From positions 1-47,569 of the forward strand of contig CBFHYU010000018.1 of assembly GCA_965660165.1 (NCBI GenBank): a stretch of DNA of 47,569 bases, in the 5' to 3' direction. The notes below the pieces were generated by a model. It searched no databases. It saw nothing but the letters and a program-made list of their open reading frames with translations, and was not told where the DNA came from. A program made the translations under genes and the position numbers. The DNA comes from WTJO01 sp965660165 (GTDB taxonomy: Bacteria > Pseudomonadota > Alphaproteobacteria > Puniceispirillales > Puniceispirillaceae). Shown here in pieces: positions 39,331-46,777 of the stretch; positions within the stretch are counted from its first letter, which is position 1; each line of letters starts with the position of its first letter.

Positions 39331-41157
39331 ATGGCGCACGCACATAACAGCTATCTAGCGCATCAGGTCAGGGTAGATAAAACAGCAGATGGCGCTTTGA
39401 TTATGGGCTCAACTCTGCCGCTAGGGCCTGTGGTACGCAATACTGGTGAATGGCTTCGCCATTGGGCAAAACACACCCCTCAGCAGATATTCATTGCGAG
39501 CCGATCAGGCGCTGGCTGGCACGAATTAACCTATCTTGAAACCTTGCAGAAGGTTGAGGCGCTGGCAAGCGGATTGCTGGGAGAGGGTATCGCCAAAGGC
39601 GACAGAATAGTCGTGCTTTCTGGTGCGAGCGTTAATCATGGCATCTTAAAATTGGCGGCGCAATATATTGGCGCGGTAACTGTGCCGTTGGCAGAGCAAT
39701 ATAGCCTCATTGCTCAGGCACATGACAGGCTGGATTATATTGCCGAAAAAGTGAAGCCTGCGCTTGTCTATGCTGAAGATGGGCAAGCCTTTGACGCTGC
39801 GCTGAAACGGCCTATCTTCACAACAGCTATCAAACTGGTGGGTGTAAATCCAGCGCCTGATCATTTGTCAATTGGCTCATTGCTGAACACGCCAGTAACT
39901 CGCCAGCTAGAAGATGTCTATGCACAGGTTACCCCTGATAGTCTGGCAAAAATTCTATTTACCTCTGGGTCTACCTCAATGCCAAAGGGGGTACCCCAAA
40001 CCCATCATATGATGTGTGTTAACCAGGCGCAATATTTAGCCTGCCTGCCATTTTTAGGTGAGCGGCCGCCAGTTATTCTTGATTGGTTGCCGTGGAACCA
40101 TGTCTTTGCAGGCAATTCTGATTTTAACATGGTGCTGTCAAATGGCGGCGCTCTATATCTGGACGAAGGCAAGCCTGTCAAAGGGCTGTTTGACAAGACG
40201 CTTGAAAATCTGCGGCTAAAGCCTGGCACTTTGTCGATGAATGTACCTGCTGGTTATGCCATGCTGGTAGATGCATTGCTGAAAGATAGCGCATTGCAAA
40301 AGGCCTTTTTTGGTGATCTTGACCTGATTTTCTATGCAGGCGCCTCATTGCCGAAATCGGTTTGGGATGCGCTGGAATCAATGGCTATCGCTCAGACAGG
40401 CAGAATCCCTATGATGACCTCAAGCTGGGGGATGACAGAAACAGCCCCTATGGCAGTTATCCATCATCAGGGAAATGCCCGCTCAGGTATGATAGGCGTG
40501 CCAGGCCCTGAACTTGAGGCAAAGCTTATTCCTGTGGAGGAAAACAGGTTTGAATTACGGGTGCGTGGCCCAAATGTGATGTCTGGCTATTTAGATGACC
40601 CCGAAAAAACCGCCGAAAGCTTTGATGAGGATGGATTTATGATCACTCATGATGCGGTTAGATTTGCAGATCCAGATAATATTGCCGAAGGGCTGTTATT
40701 TGATGGCAGATTATCTGAAGATTTCAAATTGCTTACAGGCACATGGGTTCAGGCTGGCAATTTACGCCTTGAGGTGCTTACCGCCTTATCAGGTCTTATC
40801 CAGGATGTGGTGATAACAGGTGCAGATAGGGCTGATATTGGCGTGCTGATTTTCCCAGACCCGCAACTTGGTATAAGTCAGTCAGAAGCAGGTGTGATAA
40901 CAGACCCTAGCTATATTACGCATATTACAGACAGGCTTAAAGCCATGCAGAATGGCGCCATAGGATCATCAAAACGGATAGGGCGCGCTCTTATATTGGC
41001 AGACCCGCCCTCTGTTAAGAATGCAGAAATTACCGCAAAAGGCAGTTTGAACATAAATGCTATCTTACGACTTCGTCACGATATGCTTGAACGGCTATAT
41101 AATGATGCTGACCCTGAAATTATTTTGTTACATGCCCGCAAAAATCTTGGAGAATAG
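39331..41157 (+). CDS. Feruloyl-CoA synthetase-like AMP-dependent acyl-CoA ligase
   Basis: A 608-residue ANL-superfamily ligase that activates a carboxylic acid with ATP and CoA. ATG 39331 has AGGA nine bases upstream and is preferred over TTG 39295. Motifs: the P-loop LFTSGSTSMPKGVPQTH (A3), DWLPWNHVFAGN, which is a mark of feruloyl-CoA synthetases, SSWGMTETAPM (A5), and the shortened A8-A10 region with FDGRLSEDFKLLTGTWVQAG, ending with the likely catalytic Lys in EITAKGSLN. These fit the Fcs/FerA subgroup that uses ferulate, coumarate or caffeate. It is the first gene of a two-gene forward operon with the MobA-like hydroxylase. Confidence 0.9.
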   Translation: MAHAHNSYLAHQVRVDKTADGALIMGSTLPLGPVVRNTGEWLRHWAKHTPQQIFIASRSGAGWHELTYLETLQKVEALASGLLGEGIAKGDRIVVLSGASVNHGILKLAAQYIGAVTVPLAEQYSLIAQAHDRLDYIAEKVKPALVYAEDGQAFDAALKRPIFTTAIKLVGVNPAPDHLSIGSLLNTPVTRQLEDVYAQVTPDSLAKILFTSGSTSMPKGVPQTHHMMCVNQAQYLACLPFLGERPPVILDWLPWNHVFAGNSDFNMVLSNGGALYLDEGKPVKGLFDKTLENLRLKPGTLSMNVPAGYAMLVDALLKDSALQKAFFGDLDLIFYAGASLPKSVWDALESMAIAQTGRIPMMTSSWGMTETAPMAVIHHQGNARSGMIGVPGPELEAKLIPVEENRFELRVRGPNVMSGYLDDPEKTAESFDEDGFMITHDAVRFADPDNIAEGLLFDGRLSEDFKLLTGTWVQAGNLRLEVLTALSGLIQDVVITGADRADIGVLIFPDPQLGISQSEAGVITDPSYITHITDRLKAMQNGAIGSSKRIGRALILADPPSVKNAEITAKGSLNINAILRLRHDMLERLYNDADPEIILLHARKNLGE

Positions 41158-41162
41158 TGCAG

Positions 41163-43112
41163 ATGCAATTTCATGAAAACGGCTTTATTGCAGGCGATCC
41201 AGAAATCTCACAAGCAGCCCGAGCTAACAAACCCCAACAAACAGAACTTCCAAAACAAACAGATGTTTTAATTGTTGGCTGTGGTCCTGCAGGGCTTACC
41301 CTTGCAACCCAACTAAGCGCCTTTGCGGATATTTCAACCACAATCATAGAGCAGAAAGACGGGCCAATGAAATTTGGTCAGGCAGATGGCATTGCGTGCC
41401 GAACTGTTGAGATGTTTGAAGCGTTCAGCTTCAGTGAAAAAGTGCTGAAAGAAAGTTATTGGGTGAATGAAACAACCTTTTGGCGGCCAGATAGCCAGCA
41501 ACCAGCAAATATCATCAGAAGTGACAGAATTCAGGATACAGAAGATGGGCTGTCTGAATTTCCTCATGTGATATTGTCGCAAGCACGTATTCATGACCGC
41601 TATCTTGAAGCGATGGCACAAAATGCCTATCCAGTGATCCCGTTCTACCGCCGTAGCCTGAAAAGCCTGCAGATCGATAATCAAAAATCTGGCCTGAAAG
41701 ATGGCTATCCAGTTCGTGCGGAAATTGAGCATATTGAGGCAGATGGAACGGCTAGCATTGACGTGATTGAAGCCAAATTTGCGGTTGGGTGTGACGGGGC
41801 GCATTCGTCTGTAAGAACTCAGCTAGGCTATCAGCTTGAGGGTGATTCAATAAATAGCGCTTGGGGCGTGATGGATGTGCTGGCAGTTACAGACTTTCCA
41901 GATATACGGATGAAATCAGCTATACATTCTGCTGAGGAAGGTAGCATGCTGATCATTCCCAGAGAAGGCGGCCATATGGTCAGGCTATATATCGAAATCG
42001 CAAAATTGAAAGAAAATGAGCGTTTGACGCGCGAGGAAATTACCCTTGAACAGCTAATCGCCGCCGCACAGCGAATCCTCCACCCCTATCAGATAGATGT
42101 GAAACAAACAGTCTGGTGGTCTGTCTATCAGATTGGCCAGAGGGTATGTACATCATTTGACAATCTGCCTGAACCTGCCTCTCAACTTCATTCTGATAAG
42201 GGTCAGCCTTCCCCATGTGTATTTATCGCTGGTGATGCGTGCCATACCCATAGCCCAAAAGCTGGGCAAGGGATGAATGTATCTATGGCAGATGCATTTA
42301 ATTTAGGCTGGAAGCTAGCCGCAGTGCTGAGGGGGCAGGCACAACCATCTTTGCTTTCTAGCTATTCAGATGAACGACTTGCCGTTGCCTGCGAGCTTAT
42401 CGAATTTGACAAGGAAATCGCGCGTCTGTTCAGCTCTCGTCAAGAATCTAAAGATGACGAAGAAAATCAGGCTTTGGCTGAAACATTCCAGAAATATTTT
42501 CAAAAACATGCACGCTATACCGCTGGCGTTGAGACCAGATATGAAGCAGGCTTGCTAACAAGCGCTCAGCCTAAACAGTCTTTGGCTAGCGGGTTTCCTG
42601 TTGGGATGAGGTTTCATTCTGCGCCTGTTATAAGGCTTGCAGATTGTAAGCCTGTGCATCTTGGTCATTGTATCAAGGCAGATGGCAGGTGGCGTCTTTT
42701 TGCCTTTGCGCGTGCGCTTGATCAAGACCAGCTTGGCGGGATTACTGCGCTGTGCCAGTTTCTTGAGAGTGATGATAAATCGCCAATGCGTAAATATACC
42801 CCTGATGGGAAGCCTTCAGACTATTATTTCGATTTGAGAGTTATTTTTCAGGAGGCATTTAGAGACGTAGATTTAGAAACAATGCCTGATTTTCTAATGC
42901 CTCGAAAAGGAGCATTAGGGTTAAAAGATTATGAAAAGATATTCTGTGCGGTACAACATCCCGAAAAAGATATTTATGAGCTAAGAGGCATCGATAGGCA
43001 GGCAGGTGTAATGGTAATTGTTAGGCCAGACCAATATGTCGCCGATCTGTTGCCGCTTGATGATTATCACAGATTGTCTGAATATTTTGACAGATTCATG
43101 CTGGCGCCTTAG
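41163..43112 (+). CDS. MobA-like FAD monooxygenase (3-hydroxybenzoate 4-hydroxylase/phenol hydroxylase type)
   Basis: A 649-residue class A flavin monooxygenase. ATG 41163 lies ten bases after GGAG; GTG 41157 is too close. Motifs: VLIVGCGPAGLTLATQL (FAD), QADGIACRTVEMFEAF, the DG motif VGCDGAHSSVR, the GD motif FIAGDACHTHSPKAGQGMNVSMADAFNLGWKLA, and a C-terminal thioredoxin-fold Phe_hydrox_dim domain ending in IVRPDQYVADLLPLDD. QGMNVSMADA and the length match 3-hydroxybenzoate 4-monooxygenase (MobA) and phenol 2-monooxygenase; the reaction would give protocatechuate or a catechol. It starts five bases after the ligase stop. Confidence 0.9.
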   Translation: MQFHENGFIAGDPEISQAARANKPQQTELPKQTDVLIVGCGPAGLTLATQLSAFADISTTIIEQKDGPMKFGQADGIACRTVEMFEAFSFSEKVLKESYWVNETTFWRPDSQQPANIIRSDRIQDTEDGLSEFPHVILSQARIHDRYLEAMAQNAYPVIPFYRRSLKSLQIDNQKSGLKDGYPVRAEIEHIEADGTASIDVIEAKFAVGCDGAHSSVRTQLGYQLEGDSINSAWGVMDVLAVTDFPDIRMKSAIHSAEEGSMLIIPREGGHMVRLYIEIAKLKENERLTREEITLEQLIAAAQRILHPYQIDVKQTVWWSVYQIGQRVCTSFDNLPEPASQLHSDKGQPSPCVFIAGDACHTHSPKAGQGMNVSMADAFNLGWKLAAVLRGQAQPSLLSSYSDERLAVACELIEFDKEIARLFSSRQESKDDEENQALAETFQKYFQKHARYTAGVETRYEAGLLTSAQPKQSLASGFPVGMRFHSAPVIRLADCKPVHLGHCIKADGRWRLFAFARALDQDQLGGITALCQFLESDDKSPMRKYTPDGKPSDYYFDLRVIFQEAFRDVDLETMPDFLMPRKGALGLKDYEKIFCAVQHPEKDIYELRGIDRQAGVMVIVRPDQYVADLLPLDDYHRLSEYFDRFMLAP

Positions 43113-43194
43113 AGTGGGGATATCCTGTGTTTATTGGCCTTTAGGTTGAAGGTTGGACGCTTTTTTGGGTTATGGTAGCTAAAGGCACAGAAAT

Positions 43195-43773
43195 TTGACA
43201 AAGTTTCAGTTGATTTTTTCATTCGTTGTGTTGTTTGGTGGCTTTTTACTACAGACTTTTGTGATTTGGCCGATAGAAATGCAGTTTCGCCATGATGGGC
43301 TCGGCGCTATTGTAAGCTTCATATTTTTGCCTCATGGCCTGAAAGTGCTTGTCTTTATGATGTTTGGAGTTGTCATATTGCCAGTTGTGTTTTTGGCTCA
43401 GCTGATAAATGGATATTTTCTGTTCCATACACTAGATTTCATTGGTGTCGTAAGTGCGCTTGCAGGGGCGATTTGCATTGCCATTCCGATAATGCTTCAT
43501 AATTTGTCAGTTGGGCAAAAAATAACAGCAGCCCCTCTTTTTAACGCGACTACGTCATTAAATATGTTCTGGACATTTTTATCGGTGGCATGTGTTGCCT
43601 CTCTATTTAATGGCATGATGCATACAGCGATTTTTGGGTTTCCAGATGATGGTTTGCCATTTATGTATCTGGTAGGGGATGTGACAGGAACGTTAATTGT
43701 GTGTATAATGTTGCCATTACTCTCACGGGTGATTATTTCTCAAATACCAAACCTTGGGGCAAAACATGACTAA
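43195..43773 (+). CDS. Conserved-looking multi-span membrane protein of unknown function
   Basis: A 192-residue hydrophobic protein with about five membrane segments, starting with TTG at 43195; AAAGG lies about nine bases upstream and no better start gives the first helix FQLIFSFVVLFGGFLLQTFVIWP. Notable features are the loop FIFLPHGLKVLVFMMFG and the helix VVSALAGAICIAIPIML, then FWTFLSVACVASLFNGMMHTAIFG. I do not recognise a named family. It overlaps the downstream winged-helix gene by eight bases, so the two form a small operon and the membrane protein may sense or anchor for that regulator. Confidence 0.7.
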   Translation: MTKFQLIFSFVVLFGGFLLQTFVIWPIEMQFRHDGLGAIVSFIFLPHGLKVLVFMMFGVVILPVVFLAQLINGYFLFHTLDFIGVVSALAGAICIAIPIMLHNLSVGQKITAAPLFNATTSLNMFWTFLSVACVASLFNGMMHTAIFGFPDDGLPFMYLVGDVTGTLIVCIMLPLLSRVIISQIPNLGAKHD

Positions 43774-44065
43774 TATTAAGGTTTTTGTAGGATTGCTAAA
43801 GCTTACGGAATCTGTTGCAGACGAACTAGGGTTAGCTGGCCTTACCGCCAGTGATAGAAAGATTCTTGAATTGTTATGGGAGCATTACTCGAATGATGAT
43901 GCCATATTTTCAGTTACCTATAGCGATTTGCTAGCAACATCAAAACAGAGCGGTTTTGAATTTTCCAAAGCGCAACTTTATAAAAGTTTGGGCAAGATGG
44001 TAAAATTAGGGCTCGTCAAAAAAGAAGGTAGCGAGAGAAGCAGAAGCTACCGATTTATCTATTAG
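43766..44065 (+). CDS. Small winged-helix DNA-binding protein
   Basis: A 99-residue protein from ATG 43766. It shows a winged helix-turn-helix layout: GLTASDRKILELLWEHYSNDDAIFSVTYSDLLATSKQ, FEFSKAQLYKSLGKMVKLGLVKKEGSERSRSYRFIY, where the helix KAQLYKSLGKMVKLGLV is the recognition part and the last strands are the wing. It resembles MarR or PadR-like folds but is shorter than either, and may be a stand-alone regulator of the upstream membrane gene, with which it overlaps by eight bases. Confidence 0.7.
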   Translation: MTNIKVFVGLLKLTESVADELGLAGLTASDRKILELLWEHYSNDDAIFSVTYSDLLATSKQSGFEFSKAQLYKSLGKMVKLGLVKKEGSERSRSYRFIY

Positions 44066-44325
44066 CCTCACTTACGTCCAATCTATTATCGCTGTGGCTA
44101 AGCCAAGCATGCTTTATGGTCTGCATGATAACTAGCGGACACTAATCTTGCTTTTTTGCTATCGCAACACCATATCGCATTAGTACGGTGTTTGTTTAAT
44201 CATGGTGAGGTGGGTCGATTTCCAGCAGAGATAAAAATCATCAGCCAGAAGCTGTCGGGCAGACATCTTGGGCTAGCCTTAGATCGTGGTGCATTTCCAT
44301 AGTAGCTCATCTGGCGTGTTTATAT

Positions 44326-45129
44326 GTGCTGTTCCAATTTTCAGCCCAGCTCTCTGCACCTTCTACCCTAGAGAGGCCAGCCACGATTGAGCTAGTGTAC
44401 CTCACCTCAGAAACTAGCCTGCCCAGCCAAGTCAACGCCGCACTGATAGAAAAAAAGCAAAGTGATAAAATAGCGACTGATGATGTTGAACCTGCTGAAT
44501 TAGAAGAATTTTTATTCACGCAGAACACTAACTCGCCCCAAAAACCAAGCGTTACAGAGTTTGATTCTTTGATAGAGCAGCGCACGGCTACCAATACTGC
44601 AACACATAGTGAGTCTGTAGAATTGCCGATACTCTCGGCTAGTAAAGGGTTAATTGAGAGCAACATCACTGAGGCCTCAGTAACTAATGCGAAGTCACAG
44701 GCTGAGGCCGTTCTGTTGCTAGAGTCTAATCATCAAGCTGAACAGGTTAAAATGCCTACAACGCCCAGAATCTATTCTGGTACTATCTTAGGTGCATCTA
44801 AGCGTCAAATCTCTCCTGAGCTAATGCCTTATAAATCAAAACAGCCAATCGGGCAGCTAGACACGGCTATGGCAATGCGGTCATCCTCCTGTAAAACCCA
44901 AAAGCAAGCACCCCCTTTAGAACGTCAAGATCATACAGGGGACGCAGATATAACCATTTCTGCACTTCTTGGGGGCGGTCTGTTAAATGGCGCTATAATC
45001 AAAGATCAACATATGAATATTTCAATGCTTCTTGGTGGTAGGTTGCCCACTAATAAGGCCATAACAGTAGCTCAATTATTAAACCTACAAAGAAACGCAT
45101 CTGAGAATATCTCATGTGTGTCGGAATAA
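44326..45129 (+). CDS. TonB-like anchored protein of unknown function; start unresolved
   Basis: A 267-residue frame from GTG 44326, but that start has no ribosome site and cuts through a hydrophobic stretch. The same frame is open back to 44209, after a TGA at 44206-44208. Translating that part gives a basic segment, then a membrane helix SWCISIVAHLACLYVLFQF, very like the N-terminal anchor of TonB or TolA, followed by a polar region. No ATG, GTG or TTG occurs in frame upstream, so the real start may be non-canonical (ATT 44218), or a frameshift may be present. The periplasmic part is low-complexity, with no TonB C-terminal domain, and ends in two related units, ITISALLGGGLLNGAI and MNISMLLGGRLPTNKAI. 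The next gene encodes TolC, hinting at an envelope function. Confidence 0.55.
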   Translation: MLFQFSAQLSAPSTLERPATIELVYLTSETSLPSQVNAALIEKKQSDKIATDDVEPAELEEFLFTQNTNSPQKPSVTEFDSLIEQRTATNTATHSESVELPILSASKGLIESNITEASVTNAKSQAEAVLLLESNHQAEQVKMPTTPRIYSGTILGASKRQISPELMPYKSKQPIGQLDTAMAMRSSSCKTQKQAPPLERQDHTGDADITISALLGGGLLNGAIIKDQHMNISMLLGGRLPTNKAITVAQLLNLQRNASENISCVSE

Positions 45130-45139
45130 GATTCTTTTT

Positions 45140-45168
45140 TTGACAAAGCGCTGACCTAACTCTATTCT
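45140..45168 (+). promoter_or_regulatory. Sigma-70-type promoter upstream of the TolC gene
   Basis: A perfect -35 TTGACA (45140-45145) is separated by 17 bases from TATTCT (45163-45168), which matches the -10 consensus at four of six places. Transcription would start near 45175, giving a leader of about 80 bases before the GTG at 45254. The leader holds the hairpin at 45183-45201. A TATAAT at 45182 has no -35 at the right distance and is not taken as the -10. Confidence 0.5.
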
Positions 45169-45182
45169 TGATTCGTATACTT

Positions 45183-45201
45183 ATAATGACGATGTCGTTA
45201 T
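45183..45201 (+). other. Hairpin in the leader of the TolC gene
   Basis: ATAATGAC (45183-45190), loop GAT, then GTCGTTAT (45194-45201) pair over eight bases with one G-T wobble in RNA. It sits in the predicted 5' leader of the tolC-like gene, about 50 bases before the start, with no T-run after it. It could stabilise the mRNA or be a DNA dyad for a regulator. Confidence 0.4.
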
Positions 45202-45253
45202 GAAATAGTGTTTCTGAATGGTTAAGAATAGTGGGTAAGAGCAGGGGTCTGTC

Positions 45254-46765
45254 GTGTTGAGTGTTAATCGTGTAAAGTCTGTTTGCGGTAGTGTGTTGGT
45301 GTCTAGTGTTATATTCTGTAACATCTCATTTGCTCAAACAACCGAAGAGGCAGAGGCGCAGGCGCCTCAGCAGCCTGAATTTATCAATTTTCTTGATGTG
45401 CTTCCTAATGCGCTGGAACTTGATGAGGGCATCAAATTAGCTGAATATGGAAAGCGTGCTGCTGTCGAATCGGCAAAGGCCGCTTGGAGCGTTTGGTATC
45501 CCAAAGCTGATATTACACTTAGCACAGGCGAGCAATATGATGTTAAGCCAGGCGGCTCAAACAATGGGGCGACCTCACCTGGCATGACAGGTGCGGGCGG
45601 AGCTGGATCATCTAACCAGCGATATAATCCAACCGAAGCAAAATTGAAAATCACTCAGAAATTGTGGGATTTTGGCGAAGCAAAAGCGGGAATCAAAAGT
45701 AGTGAGCTAGCTGTAGCGCAAGCAGATCTAGGTATTTCTGCTGCGAAAAATAACGCTATCAAGGCGGCAGCTCAAGCCTATATTGGCTTAAAGCGTGCTC
45801 ATGCACAATATAAGCTTGCGTTGGAAACAGAAACACAATTGAAGCGTCAGACAGGCCAGCAGGATTTTCGTGTGAGCCGAGGGGCAGCTGTTGGTACAGA
45901 TGTGTTGCAAGCTAAAAATGCGCTGGCAGGAGCGGTAACTGCTCGTGTTGCGGCGCAAGGTTCATTTGAAAGGGCAATGACAGATTTTGAAAACCGGTTT
46001 GGTATGGTGCCGCCAAATGTTGATTATATGTTGCCTATCAGGGTGCCAAATTCTCTTGTTCCTGAAAATAAAGACGCTTTCAAAGCGGCTGTGATGGCGA
46101 GTGGTGAGCAGTTGAAACGCGCACGTCTGGCGTTTGATAAGGCAAAAATCAACGCAGATAAGGCGTTTGCCTCAGCATTCCTGCCAGAGTTCAAAGCAAC
46201 CGCTGAAATGAACTATAAAGGTGATTCAGGGGGCTCGCTTGGCGGAAAGACTGAATATATCGGCAAGGTTGAGCTTAGCTGGCCGATTGAATTATTTGGC
46301 ACTCAGGTAAATAGCTATCGTGCGTCTGGCCTAAATTTTGATAGCGCCAATCTAACTTATGCAAAGTCACAGCGAGACGTTGAGAATGCAATTTCTAATG
46401 CGTGGATTGGGTTCCAGACATCATCTGCATCTCGGTCGAACATTCAGAATCAGGTCGAGATTGCGCGTCAATTTTTGCGGCTTGCCCAAATGGAAGTTCA
46501 GCAAGGGCGTGGTCAAATGATTTTGGTTGTAAATGCTCAAAATGCTCTCGTAAATGCTCAAAAAGCGCTGGAAAACAACACAAGCGATTATGCTGTTCAA
46601 GTGTATAATTTGTTGTCGCAAATGGGCGTGCTGTCGGTTGAGGCGCTTCAAAATGCTGCTATGCTTGAAGATGAGGCGAGAGCCAAAGCCATTGAAGATT
46701 ATAAAAAACGCGTTGAAGAGCTGAGACAGCAACAAGATGCTGAAACTCAGCAAAATAACGGTTAG
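45254..46765 (+). CDS. TolC family outer-membrane efflux/secretion protein
   Basis: A 503-residue TolC-family protein, the trimeric outer-membrane channel used by type I secretion and efflux pumps. The start is GTG 45254 with AGGGG seven bases before it. The signal peptide runs to about residue 28 (SSVIFCNISFAQ). Then come an acidic, Gln-rich linker and two long helical OEP repeats with extended coiled-coil character: WYPKADITLSTG and PTEAKLKITQKLWDFGEAKAGIKSSELAVAQADLGISAAKNNAIKAAAQAYIGL, then the second half with GKVELSWPIELFGTQVNSYRASGLNFDSA and GRGQMILVVNAQNALVNAQKAL. The C-terminal tail is charged and Gln-rich. Next to it, 12 bases on, is a long acidic repeat protein, so a secretion role for that product is likely. 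Confidence 0.92.
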   Translation: MLSVNRVKSVCGSVLVSSVIFCNISFAQTTEEAEAQAPQQPEFINFLDVLPNALELDEGIKLAEYGKRAAVESAKAAWSVWYPKADITLSTGEQYDVKPGGSNNGATSPGMTGAGGAGSSNQRYNPTEAKLKITQKLWDFGEAKAGIKSSELAVAQADLGISAAKNNAIKAAAQAYIGLKRAHAQYKLALETETQLKRQTGQQDFRVSRGAAVGTDVLQAKNALAGAVTARVAAQGSFERAMTDFENRFGMVPPNVDYMLPIRVPNSLVPENKDAFKAAVMASGEQLKRARLAFDKAKINADKAFASAFLPEFKATAEMNYKGDSGGSLGGKTEYIGKVELSWPIELFGTQVNSYRASGLNFDSANLTYAKSQRDVENAISNAWIGFQTSSASRSNIQNQVEIARQFLRLAQMEVQQGRGQMILVVNAQNALVNAQKALENNTSDYAVQVYNLLSQMGVLSVEALQNAAMLEDEARAKAIEDYKKRVEELRQQQDAETQQNNG

Positions 46766-46777
46766 ACGGAGGCTATC

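Noticed and set aside
38348..41157. Ferulate-to-vanillin route (feruloyl-CoA synthetase plus hydratase-lyase)
   Set aside because: The crotonase keeps both hydratase glutamates, whereas the hydratase-lyase has Ser at the first position, and no vanillin dehydrogenase is in the window.
43138..43166. CCTT/AAGG stem followed by six T after the MobA-like gene, as a terminator
   Set aside because: The stem is only four to five bases with a seven-base loop, and the T-run starts nine bases after it; too weak to call.
44167..44195. AACACC/GGTGTT stem followed by TTGTTT, as a terminator after the winged-helix gene
   Set aside because: Six-base stem with a 15-base or longer loop; unlikely to be stable.
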